Shown piece after piece: positions 45,268 to 56,204 of a DNA stretch of 64,000 nt. The position numbers were made by a program, and so were the translations under genes. Under the pieces are notes generated by a model. That model searched no databases and was not told the origin of the DNA. It saw only the letters and a program-made list of their open reading frames with translations. The DNA lies in assembly GCF_006542335.1 (NCBI RefSeq), contig NZ_CP032485.1:219501-283500 (forward strand), written 5' to 3'. Numbering within the stretch: position 1 is the first letter of the stretch; the number at the start of each line of letters is the position of its first letter. The stretch is from Neokomagataea tanensis. GTDB taxonomy: Bacteria > Pseudomonadota > Alphaproteobacteria > Acetobacterales > Acetobacteraceae.

Positions 45268-46743
45268 ATGCGCTTTTCTGAACTCCTACGGCTCTGCGAC
45301 GTCACGGCCAAACCCACAGCAGACACAAACATCACGGCAATTACCGCTGATAGCCGTACCGTATGCCCCGGTAGCCTTTTCGTGGCCTTACGGGGTGTAA
45401 AACAAGACGGCTCTGCTTTCGTGTCTGCCGCTACCAAGGCCGGTGCCTACGCCATCCTGAGCGACCACCCCCTTGCAACCGATCTACCACTTGTAGTCGT
45501 GCCCAACGCGCGCCACGTTTTGGCACGCGCGGCGGCTATACTGGCTGGGCCGCAGCCGGCCCATATCGCGGCCGTCACCGGGACAAACGGCAAAAGCAGT
45601 ACGGCCGAATTTCTGCGTCAATTATGGGAGCTACAGGGACACAAAGCTGCAAGCTTGGGTACGCTGGGCTTAAAAACTAGCGTCGATATCCCTGCCCCCC
45701 CTTCTCTGACCACACCTGACCCCGTTTCCCTTGCACGAACCCTTGCCGCATTGGCAAAGGCTGGCATTACACATGTTGCACTGGAAGCTTCATCACACGG
45801 TCTCATTCAAGATCGTCTTGACGGTGTTGCGCTAGAGGCTGCAGGCTTTTCGAACCTCACCCGTGATCACCTTGATTACCATGGCACATTGGAAGCCTAC
45901 CGCGCCGCAAAGCTGCGCCTCTTTGAGACGCTCCTGCCCGACACGGGCAATGCAGCCATCAACGCCGATATGGATGCAACCACTGCATCGGAACTTCATA
46001 GGATTGCCCAAAAGCGCGGTATAAACCTGCGCACTATTGGCGAGGCAGGAGAGGCCGTCCGCCTTCTCGAAACACGCCCCACGCCTCAAGGCCAGATTGT
46101 GCGACTGGCTCTCTTCGGCGAAGAACTCCCAGATATTGCGTTCCCGCTGCCGGGTCGTTTCCAAATTGAAAATGCTCTTCTTGCCGCAGCTATGATCTGG
46201 CGCAATGCGGAAGAAGCGAAAGAACTGATCAACCTCCTTCCGCGCCTGAGCGGTGTTCCAGGACGCTGTGAACGTGTCGCCGTACTCAACAATGACGCAG
46301 CAGCTTACGTCGATTACGCGCATACCTCAGACGCTCTAGCCCGAGTGCTCACTAGCCTGCGGCCACACACACAGGGGCGCCTCATTGTCGTCTTCGGTGC
46401 GGGGGGGGACAGGGATCGCGGCAAACGGCCGCTCATGGGCGAAGCTGCCAGCCAATACGCTGACCTCGCCATTGTAACGGACGACAACCCTCGAACCGAA
46501 GACCCTGCGTCTATCAGAGCAGAGATACTGGCCGCCGCTCCAAACGCACAGGAAATTCCTGATCGTCGAGATGCTATAGCAGCGGGCCTAAAAGCCCTTG
46601 AAACCGGCGATATTTTGGTTGTCGCCGGAAAAGGACACGAAAGTGGCCAAATCATCGGTCAAACTGTCTTGCCTTTCGATGACCGAACCGTCACACGCGA
46701 CTTGGCGCACATGTTGTCAGAAGAACAAAAGGGTTTGTCATGA
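45268..46743 (+). CDS. murE: UDP-MurNAc-tripeptide synthetase (meso-diaminopimelate-adding)
   Basis: 491 residues. Cytosolic Mur ligase that adds the third residue to UDP-MurNAc-L-Ala-D-Glu. The N-terminal substrate domain has ITADSRTVCPGSLFVAL, the ATP loop is [14 protein letters not shown], and DYAHTSDAL and VFGAGGDRDRGKR follow. The D-N-P-R motif (VTDDNPRTEDP) indicates meso-diaminopimelate as substrate, as expected in Gram-negatives. The ORF is in frame eight bases after ftsI; stop overlaps the murF start. Confidence 0.96.
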   Translation: MRFSELLRLCDVTAKPTADTNITAITADSRTVCPGSLFVALRGVKQDGSAFVSAATKAGAYAILSDHPLATDLPLVVVPNARHVLARAAAILAGPQPAHIAAVTGTNGKSSTAEFLRQLWELQGHKAASLGTLGLKTSVDIPAPPSLTTPDPVSLARTLAALAKAGITHVALEASSHGLIQDRLDGVALEAAGFSNLTRDHLDYHGTLEAYRAAKLRLFETLLPDTGNAAINADMDATTASELHRIAQKRGINLRTIGEAGEAVRLLETRPTPQGQIVRLALFGEELPDIAFPLPGRFQIENALLAAAMIWRNAEEAKELINLLPRLSGVPGRCERVAVLNNDAAAYVDYAHTSDALARVLTSLRPHTQGRLIVVFGAGGDRDRGKRPLMGEAASQYADLAIVTDDNPRTEDPASIRAEILAAAPNAQEIPDRRDAIAAGLKALETGDILVVAGKGHESGQIIGQTVLPFDDRTVTRDLAHMLSEEQKGLS

Positions 46744-48113
46744 CGTCACCACTCTGGACAGCAGAAGAACTGCGCAACGCGACGGGTGGCGCACTCGCGG
46801 CGGATGATGTGCAAGTTACTGGCGTTTCGATCGATACCCGCACGCTGAAAGCTGGTGATCTGTTCATTGCCCTAAAAGGCGACCACAGCGACGGGCACAC
46901 CCATATCGAAGCCGCACTTGCAGCAGGTGCCGCCTGCGTCATGGTACATGACCCCCATGGTTGCATTGACCCACGCCTTTTGGTCGTTGATGACACACTT
47001 AAAGGCATGGTGGCCCTTGGTCAGGCTGCACGCCACCGCTTTACCGGAAAGGTGATTGCCGTAACGGGTAGCGTTGGCAAAACCACGACCAAAGAAATGC
47101 TGCGCACCGCACTTTCAGCCCTCGGCAAAACACATGCTGCCGTTGCATCCTTTAATAACCACTGGGGCGTTCCCCTCACTTTAGCGCGCTTGCCACGTGA
47201 TGCGGCTTTCTGCGTCAGCGAGATTGGCATGAACCACGAGGGAGAAATCCGCCCATTAGCGGACCAAGTGCGCCCACACGTTGCGATCGTCACAACAGTC
47301 GGCTCTTCCCATTTGGGAAATATGGGCAGCATTGCAGCCATCGCGCGTGAGAAGGCCTCGCTCTTTGGTGCTCTGCTCGCAAAGGGCACAGCAATCATCC
47401 CAGATGATACACCGGGGCAAGATATTCTCCGTAGCGCCGCTCCAGAGGGCAGGCAGATATGGCGCAGTGGTCTGAGCCGCAACGCAGAGATTTATCTCGA
47501 TGATTTGTCATGTACCGCTGCGGGAAGCACATTCACTCTCACAATGCCGCAGAGTGCAGATGACGCACCGCTCCCTGTGCACCTGACAGCACCGGGACGG
47601 CATATGGCACGAAACGCAGCCATTACTCTCGGAGCCGTTGCCGCCCTCAATGGTGACGTCACAAAAGCCGCGAAAGCCTTGACGGATTTCGTCCCCGGTG
47701 AAGGCCGCGGGGCACGGCGTACAATCCTTCAGGGCGTGACGCTTCTGGATGAAAGCTACAACGCCTCAAGCACCAGTATGCGCGCCACCATCGAGACTCT
47801 CGCGCTATTACCCGCCAAAAGGCACGTAGTAGCGTTGGGCGATATTCTTGAGCTCGGCATTTTTGCTGAAGACGAACACCGCGCCCTTGCAGATGCCGTC
47901 ATTGCTGCAAAAGCAATCGCGTTTTGCTGCGGTCCTCACATGCGCTCCCTCTACGACGCGCTGCCAAAAGAACTGCAAGGTGACTACGCCCCCGATGCCC
48001 GGCAACTTGCACCTTTGCTGCACGCTTACTTAAAACCCGGTGATTTTTTACTAGTCAAAGGCAGCAATGGCAGCCGCATGCGCGACCTTGTCTCCTTCCT
48101 TGATCACGCTTGA
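46740..48113 (+). CDS. murF: UDP-MurNAc-pentapeptide synthetase (D-Ala-D-Ala-adding)
   Basis: 457 residues. Adds the D-Ala-D-Ala made by Ddl (gene further along this cluster) to UDP-MurNAc-tripeptide. Motifs: GVSIDTRTLKAGDLFIALKGDHSDGH, ATP loop AVTGSVGKTTTKEML, FNNHWGVPLTLARLP, EIGMNHEGEI and LLDESYNASSTSMRA. Start ATG overlaps the murE stop. Length is usual for the family (about 450-470). Confidence 0.96.
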   Translation: MTSPLWTAEELRNATGGALAADDVQVTGVSIDTRTLKAGDLFIALKGDHSDGHTHIEAALAAGAACVMVHDPHGCIDPRLLVVDDTLKGMVALGQAARHRFTGKVIAVTGSVGKTTTKEMLRTALSALGKTHAAVASFNNHWGVPLTLARLPRDAAFCVSEIGMNHEGEIRPLADQVRPHVAIVTTVGSSHLGNMGSIAAIAREKASLFGALLAKGTAIIPDDTPGQDILRSAAPEGRQIWRSGLSRNAEIYLDDLSCTAAGSTFTLTMPQSADDAPLPVHLTAPGRHMARNAAITLGAVAALNGDVTKAAKALTDFVPGEGRGARRTILQGVTLLDESYNASSTSMRATIETLALLPAKRHVVALGDILELGIFAEDEHRALADAVIAAKAIAFCCGPHMRSLYDALPKELQGDYAPDARQLAPLLHAYLKPGDFLLVKGSNGSRMRDLVSFLDHA

Positions 48114-48131
48114 AGAAACGGTACCCGCTCA

Positions 48132-49223
48132 ATGCTTTTCAATTTGATCGCCTCGCACGCGCCCTCGCATGGCGGTCTGGCCAACCTGCTCCATTATTTG
48201 ACATTCCGTTCAGGCGGCGCATGCCTGACGGCTCTGGTCATTTCCCTCGTTTTGGGGCGGCCCTTTATAGCGCAACTCAAACGTATCCAACGCGGCGGCC
48301 AGCCCATCAGGAGCCTTGGTCCTGAACGTCATATCGTCGAAAAAGCAGGCACCCCAACAATGGGTGGCATGTTAATTCTGATTTCACTGTTCAGCTCAAC
48401 ACTACTCTGGGCCGACTTATCCAATGGTTTTGTCTGGGGCGTCATGCTCACCACCGCAGCCTTTGGCGCGGTCGGCTTTGCTGATGACTACCTCAAGCTC
48501 TCCCGCCGCAACACGAAGGGTGTCTCCAAGCGCATGCGGCTGGGTTGCGAATTTGCCGCTTCTCTTTTAGCGGGAATTTGGCTCCAGCACCTCACCCCTC
48601 CCGAAATCCGCAACGCCGTCGCCTTTCCTTTTGTAAAAGACCTCCTTCTACCACTTGGCTACGCATTCCCCCTCTTCGCCATGATTACTATTACGGGCTT
48701 CGGGAATGCTGTGAATTTCACTGACGGACTAGACGGATTAGCCATCGTCCCAGTCGTCATTGCTTCACTGGTTTTTGCACTGATTGCATATCTTGTGGGC
48801 AACCACGTCTTTGCCGATTACCTACAGCTTCACCCCGTTCCCGGCACGGGCGAACTGGCCGTGTTCTGCGCAGCTTTAATTGGTGCTGGGCTTGGTTTTC
48901 TGTGGTTCAACGCACCACCAGCAGCAGTATTTATGGGCGATACAGGCTCATTATCCCTTGGCGGGGCGCTGGGTTCTATCGCTGTAGCCGTTAAGCATGA
49001 ATTGGTTCTCTGCCTCGTCGGCGGTGTGTTCGTGGCAGAAACACTCTCCGTAGTAATACAGGTTTTCTGGTTCCGCCGTACCGGGCGCCGCGTTTTCCTC
49101 ATGGCGCCTCTGCATCACCATTTCGAAAAGAAAGGGTGGCAGGAACCGACAATTGTTATTCGCTTCTGGATTGTGTCCATTGTTCTTGGCCTCTGCGGAC
49201 TGGCAACGCTGAAATTACGGTGA
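48132..49223 (+). CDS. mraY: Phospho-MurNAc-pentapeptide transferase (lipid I synthase)
   Basis: 363 residues, ten membrane helices. Transfers phospho-MurNAc-pentapeptide to undecaprenyl phosphate on the cytoplasmic face of the inner membrane. Family motifs: [31 protein letters not shown] (the Asp pair and Lys of the active site), [29 protein letters not shown] and the [14 protein letters not shown] histidine motif. Start is ATG 48132, 18 bases after murF. Confidence 0.97.
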   Translation: MLFNLIASHAPSHGGLANLLHYLTFRSGGACLTALVISLVLGRPFIAQLKRIQRGGQPIRSLGPERHIVEKAGTPTMGGMLILISLFSSTLLWADLSNGFVWGVMLTTAAFGAVGFADDYLKLSRRNTKGVSKRMRLGCEFAASLLAGIWLQHLTPPEIRNAVAFPFVKDLLLPLGYAFPLFAMITITGFGNAVNFTDGLDGLAIVPVVIASLVFALIAYLVGNHVFADYLQLHPVPGTGELAVFCAALIGAGLGFLWFNAPPAAVFMGDTGSLSLGGALGSIAVAVKHELVLCLVGGVFVAETLSVVIQVFWFRRTGRRVFLMAPLHHHFEKKGWQEPTIVIRFWIVSIVLGLCGLATLKLR

Positions 49224-49225
49224 AC

Positions 49226-50560
49226 ATGTCTTTTCCCAACACACTCTTCGCGGGTGAAACATTCGCCGTCCTTGGCCTCGGGCGCAACGGAGCCGCTGTC
49301 ACAGCGGCTCTTTTGGCCATGGGCGCTCAAGTCCAGGCGTGGGACGATAAAAACCCTACCCTGCCACCTCAAGCAGGCTTGAAAGTTGCCCCTTTCAGAA
49401 GCCTCGAAGGCATGACGGCTCTCATCCTCTCCCCCGGCATACCCCATAAGCTCCCTGCGCCTCATCCGGTCGCCCAACTGGCTCAAGCCGCCGGAATACC
49501 CATTCTTTCCGACGCAGATTTGCTTTTCCAAGCGGTAAGACGCGCCAAGTCACAGGCTCGCTTTGCAGCTGTTACCGGAACAAACGGCAAATCAACGACA
49601 ACTGCCCTGCTTGCCCATATTCTGACGGAAGCGGGCCGCCCCTGTGCCGCAGGCGGCAATTTAGGGACAGCATCACTTGCCCTCCCCCTTTTGGGTGACG
49701 ATGGCGTCTACGTCATTGAGATGTCGTCTTATATGCTGGAGCGGCTTGAGCACTTCCATGCTTCCACCGCCTGCCTCCTCAATCTAACGCCCGATCATTT
49801 GGACCGCCATGGAGACATGGCCGGCTATGCATCCGCTAAAGCGCATGTTTTTGACCGTATGACGTCACAGGATCTAGCTGTCATTGGGCAGGATGATCCT
49901 TATTGCCGCACCATCGCTGACACTGTCGAGCAGAGCGGTATAAATCTCACACGCCTAGCACCCGAGAGCCTTCCGCCTTTTTCGGCACCCGCTCTACCCG
50001 GACGGCACAATCAGCAAAACATTGCCACAGCATGGGCTATGGCCCGCCACTTAGGGCTAAACGACGAAGAAATCCGTGCAGGCCTTGCCACTTTCCCCGG
50101 CTTGGCACACCGCTTGCAGGCTGTAAAAACCGTGCATGGCGTTACCTTTGTTAATGACAGCAAAGCTACTAATGCCGAGGCCACCTCGAAAGCGCTAGAC
50201 GCATACCCCAAAGTGATATGGATTGCAGGTGGGCAAGCAAAATCCGGCGGAATCAGCAGCTTAGCCCCTTGGCTCAACCGTGTGTCTCATGCTGTATTAA
50301 TCGGGCAAGACGCTCCTCTCCTCGCTCAGACACTCGATGAAAACAGCATCCCCTACACGGTTAGTCACACCTTGGACCGCGCAGTCATGGATGCGTATGA
50401 CATCGCCCAGAAACACGCTGTCCCAGTGGTTCTTTTATCACCTGCCTGCGCAAGCTTTGACCAATTCAGAAGCTTTGAAGACCGTGGAACACAGTTCGAA
50501 GGCGCCTGCACCGCGCTGGCTGAACGCCTATCGACCACACCTAAAAGCGGGACGGTGTGA
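49226..50560 (+). CDS. murD: UDP-MurNAc-L-alanine:D-glutamate ligase
   Basis: 444 residues from ATG 49226, two bases after the mraY stop; the longer frame reaching into mraY is discarded. Adds D-glutamate to UDP-MurNAc-L-Ala. Visible are the N-terminal Rossmann-like [24 protein letters not shown] loop [29 protein letters not shown], the F-PGLAHR motif ([11 protein letters not shown]), [15 protein letters not shown] and the C-terminal [17 protein letters not shown]. All are typical of MurD. Confidence 0.96.
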   Translation: MSFPNTLFAGETFAVLGLGRNGAAVTAALLAMGAQVQAWDDKNPTLPPQAGLKVAPFRSLEGMTALILSPGIPHKLPAPHPVAQLAQAAGIPILSDADLLFQAVRRAKSQARFAAVTGTNGKSTTTALLAHILTEAGRPCAAGGNLGTASLALPLLGDDGVYVIEMSSYMLERLEHFHASTACLLNLTPDHLDRHGDMAGYASAKAHVFDRMTSQDLAVIGQDDPYCRTIADTVEQSGINLTRLAPESLPPFSAPALPGRHNQQNIATAWAMARHLGLNDEEIRAGLATFPGLAHRLQAVKTVHGVTFVNDSKATNAEATSKALDAYPKVIWIAGGQAKSGGISSLAPWLNRVSHAVLIGQDAPLLAQTLDENSIPYTVSHTLDRAVMDAYDIAQKHAVPVVLLSPACASFDQFRSFEDRGTQFEGACTALAERLSTTPKSGTV

Positions 50561-50563
50561 ACG

Positions 50564-51775
50564 ATGAGAAGTGAAATGTCCCGTATTAATGCCGGTGCTA
50601 TCGCTCGTTGGTGGCGAAACCTTGACCGTGTCACGCTTAGCTGCGTCGGCATTCTCATCGGGCTGGGCTATATTCTGATGCTCGCCGCCAGCCCCGCCGT
50701 TGCCTCCCGTATCGGCGCTTCACGGGACATGTTCATTTTCAAACAGGTCGCCTTCCTGACTCTGGCTGGCCTTATCGTTCTCATTACATCCACATTATCA
50801 CGTAGTGCTGTACGTAATTTGGCTATCTTTGGCGGCATTATCGCCTTAGGGGCGACAGCAATGACCTTGGTACACGGCATGGAGATTAAGGGAGCCCGGC
50901 GCTGGATCTCCCTTCCTCTTATGTCAGTCCAACCATCAGAATTCCTTAAACCATGCTTTGCCGTTGTAACCGCGTGGCTACTCGCCTCACGCAGGCGCAT
51001 TGTCCTACGCGGCAATATCGCCTTCCCGGGTATGTTGCTCGCCTTTATCGGGTTTGGTGCTATTCTTGCACTGCTCAAATCACAGCCTGACATCGGCATG
51101 CTTTCCGTCATCACCATGGTCTTTATGACCCAGCTTTTCGTAGACGGACTGAGACTTTACTGGGTCACGCTCTGCGTTGCATCAATGGTTGGCGCGTTCG
51201 GTATGGCTTATATTGCCTTCCCCCACGTGCGCTCTCGTGTCCAACGCTTTCTCCATCCCGATGTTGGAGACCACTACCAAATCGATACAGCCCTTCGAGC
51301 TTTTGGTAATGGCGGATTGACAGGCCGGGGCCCGGGAGAAGGCCGCGTAAAAGACATGTTGCCAGACGCACATGCGGACTTTGTTTTCGCCGTTGCCGGT
51401 GAGGAATACGGCCTCTTACTCTGCGTAGGTATCATTGTTGTTTTCGGCACCATCGTCATTCGCACGCTCCTCAAAGCTATGCGTGAGGATGATCCTTTTA
51501 TCATCATCGCAACCTCAGGTCTGGTCACAGGCTTTGGGCTGCAAGCCTTCGTCAATATGGGGTCCACGCTTCACCTCATTCCGACCAAAGGCATGACGCT
51601 ACCCTTCATTTCCTACGGTGGTAGTTCCGCCATGTCCGTCGCGCTGACTATGGGAATGGTACTAGCCCTCACCCGCCATCAAGTCGGCCCAAGTAAAGTC
51701 GTGCAGGCAGCAAACGCTCCTTTACATCCTACAACATTCCAAGATGCACCCCTGATCGAAGGACGCCGGTCATGA
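50564..51775 (+). CDS. ftsW: Septal peptidoglycan glycosyltransferase FtsW
   Basis: 403 residues, about ten membrane helices, SEDS family. Polymerises lipid II at the division site together with FtsI. Typical segments: KGARRWISLPLMSVQPSEFLKPC (the conserved K-G-x-R-RW and PSEF motifs), KSQPDIGMLSVI with the catalytic-region Asp, YQIDTALRAFGNGGLTGRGPGEG, DFVFAVAGEEYGLL and LIPTKGMTLPFISYGGSSAM. The last two are hallmarks. Start ATG 50564; the stop overlaps the murG start. Confidence 0.96.
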   Translation: MRSEMSRINAGAIARWWRNLDRVTLSCVGILIGLGYILMLAASPAVASRIGASRDMFIFKQVAFLTLAGLIVLITSTLSRSAVRNLAIFGGIIALGATAMTLVHGMEIKGARRWISLPLMSVQPSEFLKPCFAVVTAWLLASRRRIVLRGNIAFPGMLLAFIGFGAILALLKSQPDIGMLSVITMVFMTQLFVDGLRLYWVTLCVASMVGAFGMAYIAFPHVRSRVQRFLHPDVGDHYQIDTALRAFGNGGLTGRGPGEGRVKDMLPDAHADFVFAVAGEEYGLLLCVGIIVVFGTIVIRTLLKAMREDDPFIIIATSGLVTGFGLQAFVNMGSTLHLIPTKGMTLPFISYGGSSAMSVALTMGMVLALTRHQVGPSKVVQAANAPLHPTTFQDAPLIEGRRS

Positions 51776-52869
51776 ACCGTCCCATCGTAATTGCCGCAGG
51801 TGGAACCGGCGGCCATTTCTTCCCTGCCGAAGCCGTAGCTACGGTTCTGGCTGAACGCGGCCACGACCTCATCCTCATGACCGATGCCCGGCACGGCAGG
51901 CGCGAGACCGGTCTATTTGCCAACCGCCCTCAATATGTTTTGGACGGCGCTGGCGTCGCTGGCAAAGGATTAAAAGGCAAGATCAGCGGTGGAACTGCTC
52001 TTCTCAAAGGCATCGTTACTGCCCGCAAACACCTTGCCTCGCTTAATGCAGCGGCTGTCGTTGGTTTTGGCGGCTATCCGTCCATTCCACCGCTGCTTGC
52101 TGCACGCCTTCTCCCCGCGCATAAACGCCCATTAATGGTGATCCACGAAGGCAACGCTGTTTTAGGGCAAGCCAATGCCCTCATCGCGCGCTTCAATCCG
52201 ATTATTGCAACATCGTACACGCATGTAGCCCGTTTGCCGGATAGCGTTGAACACCAAAGAACAGGCATGCCCGTCCGTCCCGGCATTGAAGCATTGCTTG
52301 ATGTTCCCTACTCGGCACCGACAGAGACAATCAATTTGCTGGTATGGGGTGGCTCATTGGGGGCTTCCATTTTTTCGACCCTCGTACCACAAGCCATTGC
52401 CGCTTTACCGGCCGAACTTCGGGCCCGTCTGCACGTTACACAACAGGTCAGAGGGAACGATTTGGAAAACGTGAAAAACCTTTACGCACAATCTGGCGTA
52501 TCCTGTCACGTCGAGTCATTTTTTCACGACGTGCCTGAACGCCTCAAATCTGCGCATCTGGTTATCGGTCGCGCTGGTGGGTCTTCTGTTGCAGAACTCG
52601 CCATGGCTGGCCGTCCGTCGCTCCTCGTCCCTCTCCCTATTGCCGCATCTGATGAACAAGGTGCAAACGCACAGGCTCTCGAAGACGTGGGCGCCGCTTG
52701 GATGATACGCCAGGCAATCCTCACCCCCGCGCTGTTGACGGAACGCCTGATAGCGTTACTTACACACCCGGAACAGCTCAGCGCAGCAGCCGCTGCCGCC
52801 CGTTCATTCGCCACCCCGCGCGCCGCAGAGCGCGTTGCTGACCTTATTACCGCCGCTTTATCGCACTAA
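51772..52869 (+). CDS. murG: UDP-GlcNAc:lipid I N-acetylglucosaminyltransferase
   Basis: 365 residues. Peripheral inner-membrane GT-B enzyme that converts lipid I to lipid II. The donor/lipid-facing loop [17 protein letters not shown] is at the N-terminus, with [17 protein letters not shown] and [12 protein letters not shown] in the first half. The UDP-binding region is LVWGGSLGA, then [26 protein letters not shown] and [16 protein letters not shown]. Start overlaps the ftsW stop. Confidence 0.96.
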   Translation: MNRPIVIAAGGTGGHFFPAEAVATVLAERGHDLILMTDARHGRRETGLFANRPQYVLDGAGVAGKGLKGKISGGTALLKGIVTARKHLASLNAAAVVGFGGYPSIPPLLAARLLPAHKRPLMVIHEGNAVLGQANALIARFNPIIATSYTHVARLPDSVEHQRTGMPVRPGIEALLDVPYSAPTETINLLVWGGSLGASIFSTLVPQAIAALPAELRARLHVTQQVRGNDLENVKNLYAQSGVSCHVESFFHDVPERLKSAHLVIGRAGGSSVAELAMAGRPSLLVPLPIAASDEQGANAQALEDVGAAWMIRQAILTPALLTERLIALLTHPEQLSAAAAAARSFATPRAAERVADLITAALSH

Positions 52870-52924
52870 AGCATACTCCAAGCCTCATTACCGCCACCTT
52901 AGACGACCGAAAGTATTTTCTCTC

Positions 52925-54361
52925 ATGCGTGCCCTACCTCTTAACATTGGAACACTTCACTTCGTCGGCATAGGCGGTATCGGCATGTCCGGCATTGCGG
53001 AAGTTCTGCATATGTTAGGGTATAAAGTACAAGGTTCGGACATTGCTGAGAGCGCAAATGTACAGCGTCTGCGGCAAGCTGGCATTGTGGTGCATATCGG
53101 CCACGACGCGCAAAATTTAGGTGATGCACAAGTGGTCGTCACCTCAACTGCGGTAAAGCGCGACAACCCGGAAGTTGTTGCCGCGCGCGCAAAGCTCATT
53201 CCGGTTGTCCGTCGCGCCGAAATGCTTGCAGAACTGATGCGCCTGAGATGGTCTATTGCCATCGGCGGCACGCACGGGAAAACAACGACAACCAGCCTTG
53301 TAGCCTGCGTGCTTGAACAGGCACGCCTAGACCCAACCGTCATCAATGGCGGCATCATCGAGGCCTACGGCACCAATACACGCATGGGGTCCGGGGACTG
53401 GATGGTCGTTGAAGCAGATGAAAGCGACGGATCGTTCCTCCGCCTCCCTGCTGTAATTGCCGTCGTCACAAACATGGACCCCGAGCACCTTGATCATTGG
53501 GGTACGGAAGCCGCCATGCAGGCTGGCTACGACCAGTTTGTCTCTAACATTCCTTTCTATGGCTTTGCGGTTCTTTGCGTCGACCACCCGCAAGTACAGC
53601 AGATGATCCCCCGCCTGTCTGACCACCGCGTCATTACTTATGGCTTCAGCCCACAAGCGGATGTACGGGCCGAAAAAGTCGTTATGGACAAGCGCGGCGC
53701 AACGTTTGAGGTCGTTGTGACGAACCGGGCGCGCAACCGCTCCCGCAGGGCCGGGCCTTTCCGCATTCCGATGCTTGGCCATCACAACGTTTTAAATGCG
53801 TTAGCAGCCATAGCAGTCGCGCTGGAAATGGAAATTAACGATTCCGTTATTGCTTCCGGCCTCGCATCCTTCCGTGGTGTAAAACGTCGTTTTACAAAAA
53901 CTGGCGAACATAACGGCATCACGATTATTGATGATTACGGCCACCATCCGGTAGAAATCGCAGCTGTTCTTAAAGCCGCGCGTCAAGCAGACGCAAAAAA
54001 CGTTATTGCCGTAGTACAGCCACATCGTTATTCACGTCTCAAAGGGCTTTTTAACGAATTTTGCACTTGTATGAACGATGCTGATACCGTGATTGTTGCT
54101 GATGTCCACGCTGCTGGTGAGAGCCCTATCGAGGGCGCAGACCGTGATTCTCTCGTAGAGGGACTGCGCGATAACGGCCATCGTTCGGCCGTGCCCTTGC
54201 CTAGCCCAGAACTGCTCCCGGAAATGATCAACGCGATTGCTAAGCCCGGAGACTACGTTGTGTGCTTGGGTGCCGGCACGATCACGTATTGGGCACAGGC
54301 CCTGCCGGAACAACTCGCAGCACTGCAAAACAGCACCTCCCACAAGGTCTCTCAGGCATGA
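52925..54361 (+). CDS. murC: UDP-MurNAc:L-alanine ligase
   Basis: 478 residues from ATG 52925; an upstream TTG at 52835 inside murG is less likely because the family start is near [18 protein letters not shown]. Adds the first amino acid to UDP-MurNAc. Motifs: [21 protein letters not shown] loop [70 protein letters not shown] and [15 protein letters not shown] ribosome binding site is weak, and a 55-base gap separates it from murG. Stop overlaps murB. Confidence 0.96.
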   Translation: MRALPLNIGTLHFVGIGGIGMSGIAEVLHMLGYKVQGSDIAESANVQRLRQAGIVVHIGHDAQNLGDAQVVVTSTAVKRDNPEVVAARAKLIPVVRRAEMLAELMRLRWSIAIGGTHGKTTTTSLVACVLEQARLDPTVINGGIIEAYGTNTRMGSGDWMVVEADESDGSFLRLPAVIAVVTNMDPEHLDHWGTEAAMQAGYDQFVSNIPFYGFAVLCVDHPQVQQMIPRLSDHRVITYGFSPQADVRAEKVVMDKRGATFEVVVTNRARNRSRRAGPFRIPMLGHHNVLNALAAIAVALEMEINDSVIASGLASFRGVKRRFTKTGEHNGITIIDDYGHHPVEIAAVLKAARQADAKNVIAVVQPHRYSRLKGLFNEFCTCMNDADTVIVADVHAAGESPIEGADRDSLVEGLRDNGHRSAVPLPSPELLPEMINAIAKPGDYVVCLGAGTITYWAQALPEQLAALQNSTSHKVSQA

Positions 54362-55296
54362 CGGCGCTAGACAGCACCGCCCCCGACTTTACAAAAAACC
54401 TACGTGGCCGCTTGAAGGCGGCCGCACCTCTCGGGCCACGTTGCTGGTTTCGCACAGGCGGCCCGGCCGATTGGCTTTTCGTCCCCGAGGACGAAGATGA
54501 CCTCGCGACCCTCCTCAAAAACCTTCCCGAAAATATTCCCCTAACGGTACTGGGCGCCTGCTCGAACGTGATTATCCGTGATGGAGGCTTGGAGGGCGTT
54601 GTCGTTAAACTGGCGCGCGGCTTTGCAGACATTCAGGTGGAAGAAAACGGTATCATCGCAGGCTCTGCCGCATTGGACATAACCGTAGCGGAGCACGCAG
54701 CAGCAGCCAGCCTTGATGGGTTGGCATTCTTAAGCGGTATCCCCGGTTCCATTGGCGGCGCAATCCGCATGAACGCGGGCGCTTACGGCTCTGATATCGC
54801 CACAGTGTTTGACTGGGCAGACATCATGCTCCCGAACGGGAACGTCAAACGCTTCACAGCTCAAGAACTCGCATTTGCCTACCGCTACGCCCAGATGCCA
54901 GAGCGTTCTGTCGTCCTGCGCGCCAGACTGCATGCGACGCGGGGCGATACGCAGTTAATTCGACAGCGTATGGACGAGATCAAAGCCTCGCGTGAGGCAT
55001 CTCAGCCCGTCCGAGCACGCACGGGAGGCTCAACCTTCCGCAATCCTGATGGGCATAAAGCTTGGGCACTTATTGACGAGGCAGGGTGCCGCGGGCTGCT
55101 TCAGGGCGGCGCGCAAATGAGCGAAAAACACTGTAATTTCATGCTAAATTTGGGCGAAGCTACCAGCACAGATTTGGAAACACTCGGAGAAACCGTGCGG
55201 CAGCGCGTCTTGCAGCATAGCGGGATTGATCTTCACTGGGAGATTAAGCGCATTGGCCGTCATTCACTCCCTGCTCAAGAAGGACAGAAACCATGA
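54358..55296 (+). CDS. murB: UDP-N-acetylenolpyruvoylglucosamine reductase
   Basis: 312 residues from ATG 54358, which overlaps the murC stop. FAD enzyme that reduces UDP-GlcNAc-enolpyruvate to UDP-MurNAc. The FAD-binding segments are [27 protein letters not shown] and [21 protein letters not shown]; the catalytic serine is in GGSTFRNP and a further conserved segment is EKHCNFMLN near the C-terminus. This layout is the type I/IIb form without the extra loop typical of some enterobacterial enzymes. Confidence 0.96.
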   Translation: MTALDSTAPDFTKNLRGRLKAAAPLGPRCWFRTGGPADWLFVPEDEDDLATLLKNLPENIPLTVLGACSNVIIRDGGLEGVVVKLARGFADIQVEENGIIAGSAALDITVAEHAAAASLDGLAFLSGIPGSIGGAIRMNAGAYGSDIATVFDWADIMLPNGNVKRFTAQELAFAYRYAQMPERSVVLRARLHATRGDTQLIRQRMDEIKASREASQPVRARTGGSTFRNPDGHKAWALIDEAGCRGLLQGGAQMSEKHCNFMLNLGEATSTDLETLGETVRQRVLQHSGIDLHWEIKRIGRHSLPAQEGQKP

Positions 55297-56204
55297 AAGT
55301 TGCCGTTCTCTATGGTGGCACGTCCAACGAGCGCCCCGTCAGCCTTGTGTCTGGCAAAGCAGCAATCGCCGCTCTGGAAGAAAAAGGCCACACTGTCACC
55401 CCTGTTGACGTCGGCCCGGACATCGCTGCAACGATCGCGGCCTTGCGCGCAGCAGCACCGGACGTCGTTTTCAACGCCCTGCACGGCCCCTTAGGAGAAG
55501 ACGGTGCTATTCAGGGCGTTTTGGAGTGGCTGGGTCTGCCTTACACACATTCTGGCATACGCGCCTCAGCAGTTGCTATGAACAAAGAAGCAACCCGCTT
55601 GCTCCTAGCCTCCGCAGGCTTACCCATTGCCACTGGCAAAGTCGTCTCCACAGACGAACTGGCAGCAGCAGATCCCCTTCCGGTACCCTACGTCATCAAG
55701 CCGATTGCGGAAGGCTCCTCTGTCGGTGTCGAGATTATCCGGGAAGGCGATAACCGGCGTGAAGAAATTGCCCGCACATGGCGGTTTGGCACACAAGCAC
55801 TCGTAGAACGCTTTATACCCGGCCGTGAATTGACCACGGCAGTAATGGGCGACCGTGCTTTGGCTGTAACGGATATCCTCCCGTCAGAAACAGCCGCTTT
55901 CTACGACTTCGAGGCGAAGTATAGTGTCGGGGGCTCCCGCCATGTTCTCCCAGCAGACTTGCCGGAAGAAATCACCGCACAGGCCCTTGAGGTCGCTTTA
56001 CGCGCTCATCAGGTTTTAGGCTGCAGGGGAGCAAGCCGTACGGATTTCCGTTACGATGACGCGAAAAAAGAACTCATCATTTTAGAGGTCAATACCCAAC
56101 CGGGACTGACGCCAACTTCGCTTCTGCCAGAACAGGCGGCTTATTGTGGTATTTCGTACCCCGATTTGTGCGACTGGATGATCAATGAGGCACTGACGTT
56201 CTAA
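55293..56204 (+). CDS. ddl: D-alanine:D-alanine ligase
   Basis: 303 residues, ATP-grasp enzyme that supplies D-Ala-D-Ala for MurF. Family pattern: VAVLYGGTSNERPVSLVSG, FNALHGPLGEDGAIQGVLEWLGLPYTHSG, VIKPIAEGSSVGVEII, TQPGLTPTSLLPEQA and the ILEVNTQPG metal-binding segment. The DdlB position in the cluster, next to ftsQ, is conserved in many proteobacteria. Start overlaps murB and stop overlaps ftsQ. Confidence 0.96.
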   Translation: MKVAVLYGGTSNERPVSLVSGKAAIAALEEKGHTVTPVDVGPDIAATIAALRAAAPDVVFNALHGPLGEDGAIQGVLEWLGLPYTHSGIRASAVAMNKEATRLLLASAGLPIATGKVVSTDELAAADPLPVPYVIKPIAEGSSVGVEIIREGDNRREEIARTWRFGTQALVERFIPGRELTTAVMGDRALAVTDILPSETAAFYDFEAKYSVGGSRHVLPADLPEEITAQALEVALRAHQVLGCRGASRTDFRYDDAKKELIILEVNTQPGLTPTSLLPEQAAYCGISYPDLCDWMINEALTF